Shown here in pieces: positions 1 to 11,369 of a stretch of DNA of 64,000 nucleotides (position 1 is its first letter; the number at the start of each line of letters is the position of its first letter). Origin of the DNA: Adiantum capillus-veneris (lineage: Eukaryota; Streptophyta; Polypodiopsida; Polypodiales; Pteridaceae); the NCBI GenBank assembly GCA_014529385.2, contig CM043968.1:27533013-27597012 (forward strand), read 5' to 3'. A program made the translations under genes and the position numbers. Below the pieces are notes generated by a model, which worked only from the letters and a program-made list of their open reading frames with translations, was not told the origin of the DNA and ran no database searches.

Positions 1-250
1 CTGATGTGAAAGAAGCATGAAAGGAGAGACTAGCAAGAGTCCATCAAGGCCACGATGGAAAATAGGCATCATCGACTTTCAGTTAGGGGAGAGTTCTAGG
101 CCCTATGATCTAACATTGGATGTGTCACAGCAAGGACCAAATATTACATGGCCATAGCTGCTACATCGCACACCAAAGGTAAGGCGACAATGGTCCAAAA
201 ATGGTAAGTACAAGGCGCTCCAAAACAAAGGTAGCCAAAGAAATTCCGGG

Positions 251-574
251 TTGCAACATGATGACATCCTTCCAATTGTCGACGTCAACATAAAGGGTAA
301 GAGAGTTGGAAATACCTACATTGATGGTGGTGCACAAATTTTTGTGATGAGTGAAGCTATGATGCTTCGGCTAGGGCTCGAGGTTGACAAGCCTACTCCA
401 TGCAAGGCAAAGAAGATGGCAAACAACACAAAAGTAAAATGTGCGGGTGTGGTAAGTGCGGTAAAGATAAAAGCTTTCAACACTGAGGTAGAAGTAGATG
501 TTTTTGTGATGCTTACTAAGAGGGGGGGCTATCCATTGATCTTGGGAAGGCCATGGTTGATGGCCATGGAGTAA
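251..574 (+). pseudogene. Retropepsin-like protease domain of U
   Basis: The product would be the aspartic protease that processes the Gag-Pol polyprotein. The visible signs are a TYIDGGAQIFV stretch at the active-site position, where family members normally have D-S/T-G, and an LILGRPWL flap/core motif near the C-terminus. The D-G-G in place of D-S/T-G suggests a damaged active site. The reading frame continues upstream without a clear start, so the ATG at 251 is simply the first Met in the open stretch. A stop follows at 572-574, before the linker and RT. Confidence 0.7.
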
Positions 575-603
575 AATAGGATTGGGGCACTGGCCTTCTA
601 TGC

Positions 604-864
604 ATGACTAGTAAGAAAGGGGAAACAATCTACTATGACATGAAGACTGGTAAGAAAAAGCAAATGGACCTGGAGACATCAGCAGATGAAACCACTAGTG
701 AATCTTCCACTTATGAGGAGGAAACAACTTCCACCGATGAAAGCAACAGTTCCATCGATGTGATGGGTATCATCATGAAAGATCTACAAAGGGTAAGCAC
801 AACTGGTGACCCGTTACACCAGAAGGGCAAAACAACAAAGAGGAAAGTAAATCAGATGGCCTAG
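604..864 (+). pseudogene. Acidic Ser/Thr/Glu-rich linker between protease and RT of U
   Basis: This open stretch of 86 codons is rich in Glu, Thr and Ser (a run such as TSADETTSESSTYEEETTS). It has no recognisable domain. Its place between protease and RT fits a polyprotein linker. The frame breaks before the RT at about 1080. It is unlikely to be a separate gene. Confidence 0.4.
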
Positions 865-1127
865 GAGAAAGTAGGTTGAAGAGCATGTTGTCCATGGAGT
901 TAACAATTGAAGAGAAGGATACATTTTTGCAAATGTTGATGGGATTTCTTGACCTTTTCATTGACAATTATGAAAGAATCACAAGTATTATAGTAGTGGA
1001 ACATCATATTAAGCTAAAGGAAGGGGTGAAATGAGTTGTGCAAAAGCTATGACGGCTGGGGGCCATACAAGAAAAGGAACTCCTTGCCGCGGTAAGGAAG
1101 CTACTAGAAGAAGGGTTCATCTATCCT

Positions 1128-1799
1128 GTGAAAAACTCAAAATGGGTGTCACCCGTAGTAGTGATGCCTAAGAAGAATGGTAAGTGGAGGGTCTGCGCCG
1201 ACTACAAACCACTAAATGTAGCCACAAAGAGAGACCACTTCCCTCTCCCTTTCTTGGATGAAATTTTGAATGAAGTATCTGGTTTTGAATGCTACTCCGT
1301 GTGTGATGGTTATTCCGGGTATTTTCAAATATGCATAGCCTTAGAAGATAAGCTAAAAACTACTTTCATTATGCCATGGGGTTGTTTTGCGTATAGAGTT
1401 ATGCCATTTGGTCTCACAAATGCACATGCCACATTCCAAAGATATGTCACATATGTCTTTCAACCGTTCTTTGGAACATCCATAAGAGTGTTCATTGATG
1501 ATTTTTGTATATATAGCCCTCACATTTCACACTTAGAAAAGGTAACTGAGGTTTTGGCAAGGTTGCAAAGACTAGGTGGGCAATTAAATGTAGACAAGTG
1601 CCACATTGGGGAAAGTAGAGTCATTCTTTTAGGCCATGAAATTTCAGCGAAAGGTATCAATGCTGATCCAAGTAAGGTGTCAGCACTCATTACACTACCT
1701 TCACCAACAACCACACGTCAACTAGTCTCTTTTCTACAAAAGGTAAGATACTTGAGTAGATTCATACATCTACTATCACAACTTGTTCTACTACTGTAA
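1128..1799 (+). pseudogene. Reverse transcriptase domain of U
   Basis: Ty3/gypsy-type reverse transcriptase, which copies element RNA into cDNA. Visible motifs in order are WVSPVVVMPKKNGKWRVCADYK (fingers), the usual catalytic Asp region at YSVCDGYSGYFQI, VMPFGLTNAHATFQR, and the catalytic pair in VFIDDFCIYS, followed by the LGHEIS and RYLSRFI thumb/connection motifs. Upstream sequence from about 1065 also reads as RT, so the true domain starts before the first Met. A frameshift or stop at 1797 separates it from RNase H. Confidence 0.88.
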
Positions 1800-2201
1800 C
1801 AGCTCACTCAACGATCAACTTTCACCTCGGATGAGGAGAGTGACCATCACTACAACAAAGTAAAGGAGGTCTTAGCCACCCTACCAACTATCTCACCGCC
1901 TAAGTGGGACGAAAATTTCTATGTCACCTCAAGCGTGGGTGATGACTCCGTGGGGGTTGTGCTACTCCAAAAGGATACAACAACATCTTTCATGAGGCCA
2001 ATCTACTTTTCGAATCGAATGATGACAGCAGCAGAGAAAGGTTTCACCCATATGGAACACCTATTCCTAGCTCTTAGATTTGCAATTACAAAGTTTAGGT
2101 CATATTTGCTGCCTTGGAAATTTGCAATCTTAACAATGGATGAAATGTTTCCCTGTGTTGTACAACACATGGATGTTCTGCTAGAATTACTAAATGGCTA
2201 G
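1800..2201 (+). pseudogene. RNase H domain of U
   Basis: The stretch reads through a VTSSVGDDSVGVVLLQKD-like start and PIYFSNRMMTAAEKGFTHMEHLFLAL, which is the classical Ty3/gypsy RNase H (RT_RNaseH) pattern, although the first catalytic Asp region is altered. The part from 1935 to 2201 is open. It follows the RT directly and is closed by a stop at 2199-2201. The RNase H would remove the RNA template after cDNA synthesis. Confidence 0.7.
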
Positions 2202-2233
2202 TTCGTCTGCAAGAGTTTGACTACACGGTACAG

Positions 2234-2850
2234 GTGGAAAGCACGACAAGGGCAAGCTTGGGGGGACTCATGACCTACCAAAACTTTGAGAAGAAGGTAA
2301 ATCAATCTAAAGGGGAAAGAGTTCAATCACTTCCAGAGCCACCGGTGGTAGAAAGAGCACACTCTCTCTACTTTGATGGAGCCTACAAGCGAGCATCTGA
2401 CAAAGCAGCTGCAGGCATAGTGGTCTTTGATGACAAAGATATCAAGGTATTTTCACTTGGCCATTTGTTGGAATCACATTCTAACAATGAGGATGAGTAT
2501 GCAGCACTGACTAAGGGGTAGAAATGGTGCGTCTCGCAAGGGGTAAAGCACCTTAATGTATTTGGGGATGTCGTACTTTTGGTAAGGCAAGTAAATGGAC
2601 TATGGACATGCAAGAATACTAGCTTGAGGACTCACTTAGGCTGTGTAAAACCTTTGTTGGGTAAGTTTGAAGCAGTTCAACTACACCACATCCCAAGGGA
2701 TCAAAACCATGAAGCCAATGCATTAGCAAGCAAAAGGCTGCAGGAAGTGGTGGTTGGTGATATAAAGCTAAAGCTCCCTCCATTTCAAGGTAGTGACACC
2801 TTAATCGACATCATGCATTTTTTGGAAATAGAGGAATTTCCACCGGATTT
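2234..2850 (+). pseudogene. Second (archaeal-type) RNase H domain of U
   Basis: Two open stretches (2234-2521 and from 2579) separated by a stop read as a second RNase H fold: SLYFDGAYKRASDKAAAGIV near residue 45 (Asp of the first strand), SNNEDEYAALTKG (Glu helix) and HHIPRDQNHEANALAS (His/Asp end motif). This is the plant-type/archaeal-type RNase H found between RNase H and integrase in Tat elements. The frame is cut by the solo LTR at 2851. The codons after 2850 in the open frame belong to that LTR, not to this protein. Confidence 0.75.
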
Positions 2851-3754
2851 TGTAAGGTCTCTGACCTCGACCAAAATAGAGCACCATTGTAGCAGTTTTC
2901 CGAATTCTATCAGTGCCATGATGTTTAGAATGTTATAAAGCTTCGAAATGTGAATTAAAATAATTTTTATAAAAAAATTCTAAAAATAGTAAGTTTTTGG
3001 TCACCCGACCCATCCAGTTTTGACCGTCTCGAAAATCTGCACCCGTACCCCGAATTTGAAAAAAAATGCATTTTCGAACCCCGAGGGGGCTGCTAAATAT
3101 GGCAGGTACTCGGTCCAGTATGCCTTAGTTAGAGCTCAGTATAGCAATTTACGGCATCAAAATCCGACTCGTATGACCCGTTTTAGCCTAAAACCATTTT
3201 TTCATAAAATTGTCCGAGGAGGCACCGGGGGCCCGGGGTTGTGTGGGAACAGGTTCCAGGCCACTCCTTTAGCAGCTAGGGGGCGCCCTCTTGCCTTGTG
3301 GGAGTCTTTGGGAAGTTTCCAACCTTGCAACTAAGTGTGAGAACCAGTTAACTAAACCAACTTTCCTATTCTACATTCTTTCCTATTGCAATGCCGACCA
3401 ACTAATCCGTCATTAGGCCATTAAGAAGAGAATTTTATGTCACACATGCCTGTGGCAATTCTGCATCTTCATATTGCTCTAGGAAAATGAATGAGCTTGC
3501 TTACTTCATCTCTTTCGTGAATCAATTAGTAAAATTCTGAATTTCTTAATCATCTAAGCCAAGTAATTAACCTTAGAGCCATTTCCCATAGGGTAAGTAA
3601 AGAATTACCCATAAAATTGCTAGGTCTCGAAGGAAAAATCTAATCTCTTGCCTAAGGAGGATTCTTTAATAATTCTAATCTGCCATTTGGTTGTTATGAT
3701 GCTCTCGGACTTTAGCTCTTTTCTTCAAGTTTATCATTTAAAGTAGTGAGTAAA

Positions 3755-3925
3755 ATGGCCCCGATTAAGAGAACTCACTTCGGTGGTGCCCACGACCACG
3801 AGGCGGGAACGAGCAATACAAATGGAAAAGGAAAAGCTCCCATGGTCGAACAAGCACCGGCCATTTTACGAGCCAATGACGAAGAAATGGAAGAGGTAGA
3901 TCACAGTTTTATTCAAGTTGTTTAA
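3755..3925 (+). other. Small open frame (56 codons) inside the solo LTR
   Basis: The frame starts MAPIKRTHFGGAHDHEAGTS and ends in an acidic EEMEEVDHSFIQVV stretch. It is hydrophilic with no domain I know. It could be a 5' coding exon carried in a long LTR, or chance. Its codons look more protein-like than the flanks, but I cannot show expression. Confidence 0.25.
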
Positions 3926-4192
3926 TTTAACATTGCATACGTTTAGCTAGGAATAAACATATCCCCAAACATGTTGGAGAAATCCGATGGAAACCTTGGC
4001 AATTGAATTCATTTGTATATTAAAGTCTAAAGTAGGAAAGAAATGATGGACGGATATACTGTTGCAATAGGAAAGAATGTCTGCTAGGGAAAATTTAGCT
4101 CGGAATGTTCATTCTATTTCCAATGTTGAATTAGTCATGAACCCCCTCCTGATCTGCACAGGGGGCAGAGTTCCTGGTTAAGGGCTCTTGAA

Positions 4193-4276
4193 TCCACGAC
4201 TGCTGGTTAAGCGATGGATACCCACGACTGCTGATTAAGCGGTGGCAACCCACGTCTGCTGGTTAAGCGGTGGGAA
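4193..4276 (+). repeat. Three tandem 28-bp repeats in the solo LTR
   Basis: Three head-to-tail copies of a unit reading CCACGACTGCTGGTTAAGCG plus 8 bases begin at 4193, 4221 and 4249 and differ at a few bases. A further degenerate half copy follows. Confidence 0.85.
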
Positions 4277-4979
4277 TGTCCATGTCGTGCTTTCTATGCG
4301 ATGGACATACCTAGTTGTATGGGCAGCTAGGCGACAACGGGAGGAGTAAACTCTCGCTGGAGGGGAGATGTTGTACCTCCAGAACATTGGAATTTTAATG
4401 AATAAGTTTGAGTAGAATTTTTACTAGAATATTGTCCCTGTGTTGTTTGCAATACTGGTTGAAGGGCTGTCTTAACGAACAATTTGATTCGGAATTAATC
4501 AAGGAATGTTTATGTTGAACAACCATTGTGGTAGTAGTGAGGTCACACAAGGAAGTGTGAGTGTGGAGGTGGAAAGTGGGGGCTTGGCTCAGGTTGCCAA
4601 TGCCTATGAGATGGGTGGTCCCGATTGGTCGGGAACTCTCTGTCCCCTTAGTGTTTAAATCGACACTAGTGATACTCATTGCCCCTAGAGCGGCGAAGTC
4701 TCAAGTGCACCGTGCCTCTGAAACATGGGGAAAAAGACACTCGGGATTTCTCTCCTCTTGGAAGGTGGGTCTTAGGATCGCTAGATAGTTTAAGTACGCT
4801 TCCCCTACGAGGTGGAGCTAGATCTCCTTGCTAGCAGGCTCGAACTCGACTCACTTTGTGATGAGAGATCGTCCGCTAGTTGAACCCTGAACCATTTTTT
4901 TTGCTTCTGCTATAGATCTAGTGGCCACCAGGTTCACCATCAGATCCGCTGTTTGATACGGCGGGGTGGGGACCTCACA

Positions 4980-5400
4980 GATTTAACAAAAGGGTAGAAG
5001 CAATGGCTTACCAGGAAGGCCACAAGGTATCGGCTTATCAATGATGGTTTGTATTGTAAGGGTAAGGACCAAATACTCAGGAAGGTCCCTCTCTCTAATG
5101 AAATTACGGGGGTAATTGCTAGTTGTCATGATGGTGTTTGTGGCGGTCACTTTGCCCTAGATATAACAAGTAGGAAAATCTTACAGGCTGGTTTTGTATG
5201 GCCGAGGAGCCTCAATCATGATGTACACCACATGTGTAAGACATGTAAGTTGTGTCAAAAGGCCGATGCTAGGTCACTCATGCCTAAAACACATACACCT
5301 ACCCTTTCATATGGTCCATTTGAAAAATGGGGTATAGATGCCATAGGGCCAACTCAAGGAAGTTCTACAGCATCATGGGAGTCGACTATATGACTAGCGC
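4980..5400 (+). pseudogene. Integrase N-terminal part of U (zinc-binding domain and start of core)
   Basis: The frame reads YRLINDGLYCKGKD, then an HHCC zinc-binding domain (CHDGVCGGHF ... MCKTCKLCQ), then FEKWGIDAIGP, which holds the first catalytic Asp of the DDE core. After a 1-base frameshift near 5360 a GVDYMT core strand is still readable. The similarity stops near 5395, so the second Asp, the Glu and the C-terminal domain are missing. The integrase would insert element cDNA into the chromosome, but this copy is dead. Confidence 0.8.
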
Positions 5401-5569
5401 ACCGCCCTCTAGCCCAGTCAGAGAAAATTGAAGGTTGGCATTCTTTCGGAGCTGAGGCCGCAAGAGTCAACCCCATTCGGGGAGCGTGAGGTAAAAACAA
5501 AAAAAAAAATGTTTTTTTTATATTGCCGCCACTAATCTTCCGTCCCTTACTCGCACGTGTACAATAGGC

Positions 5570-5867
5570 CGCTGCGCCCTAGGCATTATCCTCTCTCTCC
5601 CCACTCACTCCGCCACCCTCTTTCTCTCACCCTCACATCTATTATTTACATTGCTACTCTCACCCTCCTCCTATCTCTCCCTCTCTCGTTCTCTCAATGG
5701 ACCAACCCATAACTAGGGCGCATATAAAAAAAACAATTATCTCTCTCCTAGTTTGTCCACCTAGCGGGCCTCCATGCTTGGGGACAAGACCCTCCCTCTC
5801 TCTCTTCCATTATTCACACTCTCATCCTCGCTCAACCTCAACCTTATTCCCCCCCTCCTTGGCCCGC

Positions 5868-5964
<97 letters not shown>

Positions 5965-6032
5965 CACCCCCGTTGACTCTCCCTCTCATTTCTTGTCGAC
6001 CGCGGTAGCTCATGCGGGCGCAATGAATAATA

Positions 6033-6111
<79 letters not shown>

Positions 6112-6183
6112 CACCCCCGTTGACTCTCCCTCTCCCTCTCGTTTCCTGTCGACCGCGGTAGCTCATGCGGGCGCAATGAATAA

Positions 6184-6275
<92 letters not shown>

Positions 6276-6960
6276 CACACACCTACACACACCGTCTCTC
6301 TCCCCAACACCCTCACCTTCCCCCCCCCCGCCCGCCATCCTCAGCCCCTCGCTCACACTCTCGGACTTGCCCTCTCTCTCTTCTATACTATCGGCACAGG
6401 CCGCAATCCCAACTGGGCACAAGGATAATATCCCTCTTTCTCTATTTACACACACACACGTACCCCACACTACCCCCTCAACACTCCCTCTCCCCATCTC
6501 ACTTATGCCCTCTCTGCCTCTCTCTCCCCTCGTCAAACCCGCAGGCACAGCCCGAGCCATCTCTCTCTCTCTCTCTCTCTCTCTCATACACACACACACA
6601 CAACTACACACACACACACACTCCCCTCCCTCTCTCCCCAGCACTTTCTCTCTCTGTCTCTCTCTCTCACTCTCATTCTCTCTCTCTATCTCCCTGCGTA
6701 GTAAGCAGCTAAAAAAGAAAAAAAATCTATATATTAGTCTTTTTTTCCCTCTTGTTCCCACACACTCTCTCTCGACACACACACACGTACACACACACAA
6801 CCCATAATACATACACACACAGACACATACACACCCACAACCCACAATACATATGCACACACTCACAAGTCATCTTGACACTCACACATTACACACACAC
6901 ACATGCGTGCATACGCACTTATGAGCGAAAGCAAATATAAACGCACACATACACTCACGA
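5570..6960. repeat. Microsatellite tract: (CT)n blocks and CA/AC-rich sequence
   Basis: There are pure CT runs at 5871-5960, 6035-6107 and 6188-6271, shorter CT runs to about 6690, and AC/CACA-rich sequence from about 6445 to 6960. The strand is almost wholly pyrimidine from 5600 to 6700. The long open frames over this tract (poly Ser-Leu on plus, poly Arg-Glu on minus) come from the simple repeat and are not genes. Confidence 0.95.
5871..6271 (+). repeat. Tandem duplication of CT tract plus 75-80 bp spacer
   Basis: The spacers at 5961-6034 and 6108-6187 are nearly identical (both start ATCCCACCCCCGTTGACTC and contain GTCGACCGCGGTAGCTCATG), and each is followed by a CT run. The spacer and CT run were therefore duplicated as a unit of about 150 bp. 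Confidence 0.9.
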
Positions 6961-7275
6961 GCACACACACATTTGAACAAGCACATGCACGTCATACGCA
7001 CAACAAGAAGTAAAAAAACAAGGAAATTCTACATCGATGCCATTGACAAAGGAAGAAGAAATGCCAAAAGCACGAGGAAACGATGCCGAATCAAGAAGTG
7101 ATGCTGAAGGCACGCCTTGGCCGGCATCGAAAGGAAGTGACACATAGCATCTCGGCATCACGCAACAAAATACCAATTCTGGCAGCATAAAACCTCACAT
7201 CAGCCACACCATCAACAAAATCCCTTGTAAATGCCCCGAACTCCACTCTTCCCTAATAACCTAGCCAGTGGCTAG

Positions 7276-8000
7276 TGTATTGTAGAAAACTCTCCCCACC
7301 CCACTCTTACCTCCTCTCTCTCTCTCTATCCCTACCTCCTCTCCCTCTCTATCTCTCTTACTAGAGAGGCATCTAGACTCTCTACAATGACCAGTGGATA
7401 TTTGCAAGGACCATTGGATAAGGACCACCTCTCAAGCCTATATAAAGAGGCCTCCGCTAAGCACAAAAGGGAGACACAAGTGAAGGAGGAACACACTAGC
7501 TCCATGCACTCTACATTTCATGCACCACTACGCACATAATGCACCTCCCAAGCTAGGGAGCTCATGGCATCATGCTTTGTCAGAAGCATGGGCATTTTAG
7601 CATTAGCAATGTCACCATCATCACCAATCTCCACCCATACCATGGTTGAGTTACTAGTCACGACCACCCCATGCACATAAGGCACTCACTATTCCCCCGC
7701 AAGGCAACATGAGCACGCTAAGATTGAATGCACCGACACCATGCTACCCCGGGCCACTCTCGATGCTAGTGATTGACGTCATCGGTGGCTGCATCGTCTT
7801 GATGTTTTCCCTCAACTAACCTCCTGCTAACATGCTAAACCCGCTAACTCCAAACTTCGTCATGCACCATATGGTGCTCGCATTCCATCATGCATCCCAA
7901 GTGTCAAGAGAAAGGTTGGTAACATTCAAGATCACCGTTTGTAAGTTTCTTCATTATCAATAAAAGTGTGCAATGTTGTCTTAATCTTTGAGTCCATTCT
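7276..8000 (+). promoter_or_regulatory. LTR-like promoter and poly(A) segment, origin unclear
   Basis: A good TATA box (TATATAAA, 7439-7446) is followed by a purine-rich leader, and an AATAAA signal with T-rich sequence lies at about 7959. That spacing of about 500 bp is typical of U3-R-U5 of a plant LTR. A TGTATTGTAGAAAACT start at 7276 is possible. I found no second copy, target duplication or primer binding site, so solo LTR is only a guess. The rest of 7000-8900 shows no gene. Confidence 0.35.
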
Positions 8001-8505
8001 TTGTTATCCTTAGCTTTGTTTTCCCCACATTTCCGGGATGTTTCATCTCTTGTTTATCACTCTGCTTGTGCTTCATCATGTGCGGCCTCTCCAGTTAGTC
8101 AATATGCTCCATTCCGACCTTGTCACATACCACTCTCATACACACACTCCTGACTGTTGACTAAGCATTTTCTACATCCAGACATTTGCTTTATCACCAT
8201 TTCATGTGGGTTACCTAGAGGGCATCTCACTTTTGCTACCCTAGGTCATCTATGTCAGCGTCCTAGCCGCACTTACGCTAGGTGGTCCCCCTCTCTAGTT
8301 ATAGGATAACTCGTACCTTGAGATGATGCTTGGGGATGTTCAGGCTATGTGTGGTGTAGAGGCCACCCCATATGGCATGTCATTTCCGGCCATCAGTTGT
8401 TTTAGCATTCATCCTCGGTGATCAAGGTCATCAGTTCGAAGGTGTGCTCAAGGGACGTACTTTGTCACCTCGCATGGGAGTTGTGCGATTTTGCCCCCCA
8501 AAAAA

Positions 8506-8604
8506 AATCCCTTCTCTAAGAAATGGGAATAAAATAGGGTATCTACCAATTGAACAAGATGACATTCCCATGCCCATCTAATTTTGACAACACAAGTGTG
8601 CTAT
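8506..8604 (+). repeat. Dispersed repeat of about 100 bp, copy 1
   Basis: The stretch containing AATAGGGTATCTACCAAT and CCCATGCCCATCTAATTTTG recurs at 19293-19393 with few differences and in the same orientation. The flanks on both sides differ. The family is not recognised. Confidence 0.8.
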
Positions 8605-8924
8605 GGTGCATTGGGGTGGTTAGGTAGCTCCACAGTTTTGAGGGCCGCCTGCTCCTGAGGGCGGAGGTTGCCGAGTTGAAGCAGCATAGCTCGTGTGCAT
8701 TTTGTTGGAGTGTTTATCTTTGTCGCGCCTAACACCTTGAAGCAAGGGTTCTATCTTCATTGCATTAGAGTTTTGTCTATGTTGCGCATATTATCCTTTT
8801 GTTTAGTGTTTTTTTATCGTCACTGGCTATCTTGTGCGCGCCCTTTATCCTACCTTATGTTGTCATTGATTAGCGAGAGCCTCTATTTTTGTTGGCCTTG
8901 GAACCCATTCTCACGAGCTGCGCC

Positions 8925-9290
8925 ATGGCAAGTACAGCCCAACCCTCCTATGCTAAGGCGGTCTCAAGATCCCACGTGTCAAAAAAGGACCCACCGCTCG
9001 ATTAGGCCTCTAGAGGTTCAGATCGCTCCGATTCTCAACGCACTAGGGACGGTCCGAGTGGCATCGTCAGACTTAACAAAGAAAAATTGAAGGAGCACAA
9101 GATGTTGATTGAGAAAGAGCTTTCCAAAATTGTGAGCGTTTTGTCTCTCAACAAGAGAACACTGGAGGAAGCGGAGACTCCCACCAGCTCTCTAGATGTG
9201 ACAAGTGGTTGTCACGGATTTTGTGATAAATCTATCTGTGGTTCAGGAGCTTCTTCTTGCAATTCCTCTTGGCTTTGAAGAGGATCTGAT
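8925..9290 (+). pseudogene. Fragment resembling LINE ORF1/unknown coding remnant
   Basis: A reading with one stop gives a PSYAKAV motif, common in plant L1-type LINE ORF1 proteins, then a Lys/Glu-rich helix (NKEKLKEHKMLIEKELSKIVSVLSLNKRTLEEAE, here in 9087-9200). It lies just left of element X-prime, and a LINE RT on the same strand starts just right of X-prime at 14690. The two may be parts of one LINE, but the endonuclease and first half of RT are missing, so this is inference. The identity is weakly supported. Confidence 0.3.
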
Positions 9291-9673
9291 CTAGCTAAGA
9301 CTCTATTCACAATGAACCACAATGTCCTTTTGTCCATCTCATACCTTCTTTCTTCAGGTCAAAATGCAGGAGGTAGAGGTTGTACCGGCCTCACCACTCC
9401 ATGTGTTTCTCTCATCTTATGTCGCTTCAAAGGGTAGTACCCCCTTTGGTTTTCATAATACATTTTAGTTGGTACTATCGCTTGTTTGTTAGATGCTTCC
9501 ATCATCAACATGTATCTTATGTCTACAAGCATTTGAGTACCTGCAGTAGAGGTTGTTTTCCTATGACAAGGTTGTGGTCTTGAAACTCCTACTAGACCTG
9601 GTGCATTCCTCGTAACGTATCTAGATGGAGTAGGTGCTACTAGGATAGGTTGTACATACCTCTCCCTAGCATA

Positions 9674-10972
9674 TTATATGCCATAGTAGCATTCTTCCTT
9701 CATATGGTTTGTCCATTTTCTCTCAATTTTGTACCACTTAAGCTCCCCCAGATAAGACTTTACAAGAGGAGCTAACCTCTTGACCATTTCATCGATAAAC
9801 TTTTCTTGATTGATGGGTATTGTTGTTTTCACAATGGACTCACTCATATGTGAATCACTGTGCTGAGAGGATGTGTCGTCCTCTTGACTCTTACAATTGT
9901 TTTCTTGATATTCCTCACAATTATCAACCAGATAAAGAGCTTCTTTGATCAATTCATTTAGCGACATGGTCCTTATCATATACAGATCCTTTTGAAGACT
10001 TGTATTTCTCATTCCATGGATAAAGATCAACATCAACCTTGCTTGCGTAGGTAGTTTTGTTCTCGGACAAACTTGACGTATCTCTTGAGCCATAATCCAC
10101 TTTGCGTACTGATTCACCTTTATTCTTCTTGAATCTGTGAATTTGTGAGACTGTATTGTGAGCTACATCTTTCTGCAAGAATTCTTCAATGAAATATTCC
10201 AACAACTCATCTAGAGTCTCAAAATCACGTCTTTCTTCTGAGTTGAACCATGTAGCTGCGTCATCTTCCAGAGTTAGTCCAGATTTACAAACTGTGTTGC
10301 AAAATCCAAAACTTACTTTGCTCTAATCACTCTTCTGAAAACCCCTACGTGATCTCTTGGATCTTTATCTCCGAAGTATTTCTTGTTTACCCATTTTTGG
10401 ACTTGGGATGGTCTAATTCGACGATTGTCTACAAGTTTAACCATAAACTCTCCCAATCCTTCTCTTGCTTCAAGCCTTCTACTATGGCTAGGTTCTTCTT
10501 CAACAGGATTGATCATTCTCTTGGAGATTAGTCCATTCGGAAGATTCACTTGAGGAGGTATGTATGCCATCTCTGTTATCATTTTATCTCTCGTTATTGC
10601 TCTAGAAGGGAATTCAGGTGGCTCCCTTTTTGGAATTCTCGTATGAGTCCTCGTGTTTGGTGGAGGTATATGTGGTCCTTCATTGACCAAATATCCACCC
10701 ATTGCTAATCCAGTCTGTGGGTTCGTGCTTTCTACATTTTTGTATTCTTCTCTATACTTTTCAAAAACTATAAATTTCCATTGACAGTCAACTCGGTATG
10801 TATAGACAATAAGAGCTTGTAATTCCTCAGCTCTCCAAGGTATGGCTATGAGTAACTATAAATGTTGACCTCATTGTCATCAACGTATCTATACAGTACT
10901 TCACTCTGATGATCTCATCCAAACTCTTTCAACAAACTTGGTCTTTATCAACTACAAGTTTGGAAGATCCAT
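9674..10972 (-). pseudogene. Gag of X-prime
   Basis: Structural capsid-type protein of the element. The Met at 10972 (MDLPNL) matches the start in X. The open pieces 10702-10313, 10205-9954 and 10117-9674 are in different frames and together cover one gag. They contain a Retrotrans_gag-like core (ATWFNSEE ... LDELLEYFIEEFLQKD), the phrase MNQYAKWIMAQEIRQVCPRT, and a conserved tail with KSQEDDTSSQHSDS and EKFIDEMVKRLAPLV. No zinc knuckle is seen. It is inactivated by several frameshifts. Confidence 0.75.
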
Positions 10973-11369
10973 TATGGGTGGATGCTCCTCTCCCGATGGG
11001 ATCCCGACGCTTGTGTAAGCTGAGTTTGAATCCAAAATAGGCATGATCTCTAGGATTAACATCTCTAGCTTGATGTAAGAAGACTTATTCCAATGTGTTC
11101 AAATACTTTGGTTAGGGAAAAGTCAAAACTATGTCCAAACCCGTGACCGTTTTCTTGCAATCCTCTCAAATTGTCACTTTTAGACCTAACTTCCGGATGC
11201 ATTTTGAGGCCTTAAACAACGTTTTGTTGAGCAACGTTGTTGAGCATTGACCAATAATAAATGACCCAAAGGGTCTTTGATTGTTGTTCTTGGGTTACAC
11301 TAAATCTTGTAGAGCTACTCTAGAGATTTTTAAAAAAAATGAAGGTTATGGCCAAAATAGTCAACCTGT

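Larger units (their letters stand above)
2846..4984. mobile_element. Solo LTR, 2129 bp, inserted in U (with target duplication)
   Basis: The insert at 2851-4979 starts TGTAAGGTCTCTGACC and ends GGTGGGGACCTCACA, so it has TG...CA ends with imperfect inverted termini. It is flanked by the perfect 5-bp direct repeat GATTT (2846-2850 and 4980-4984). Removing the insert and one GATTT puts the RNase H linker of U in frame with the integrase zinc-binding domain, apart from one stop codon. No internal coding region with RT or integrase lies inside. A solo LTR left by LTR-LTR recombination explains all of this. Confidence 0.85.
1..5400 (+). mobile_element. Ty3/gypsy retrotransposon remnant U (Tat-like)
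   Basis: Fragments in order gag end/protease, RT, RNase H, a second RNase H-like domain and the start of integrase lie on one strand with frameshifts and stops between them. A second RNase H between the normal RNase H and integrase is known from the Tat lineage (Ogre/Retand type), so I assign it there by inference. The left end runs out of the window. The right end breaks off inside the integrase core near 5395, after which the sequence is unrelated. No LTR of U itself is visible. A solo LTR of another family (2851-4979) interrupts it. Confidence 0.8.

Noticed and set aside
5774-6712. Open frame of 312 codons rich in Ser-Leu
   Set aside because: It is created by CT/TC dinucleotide runs. It has no non-repeat domain and shifts with repeat length.
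5844-6866. Minus-strand Arg-Glu open frames (114, 149 and 197 codons)
   Set aside because: Reverse reading of the same CT and CA microsatellites.
8372-8581. Open frame of 69 codons over the dispersed repeat
   Set aside because: The copy at 19293 does not keep the frame, so no sign of coding.
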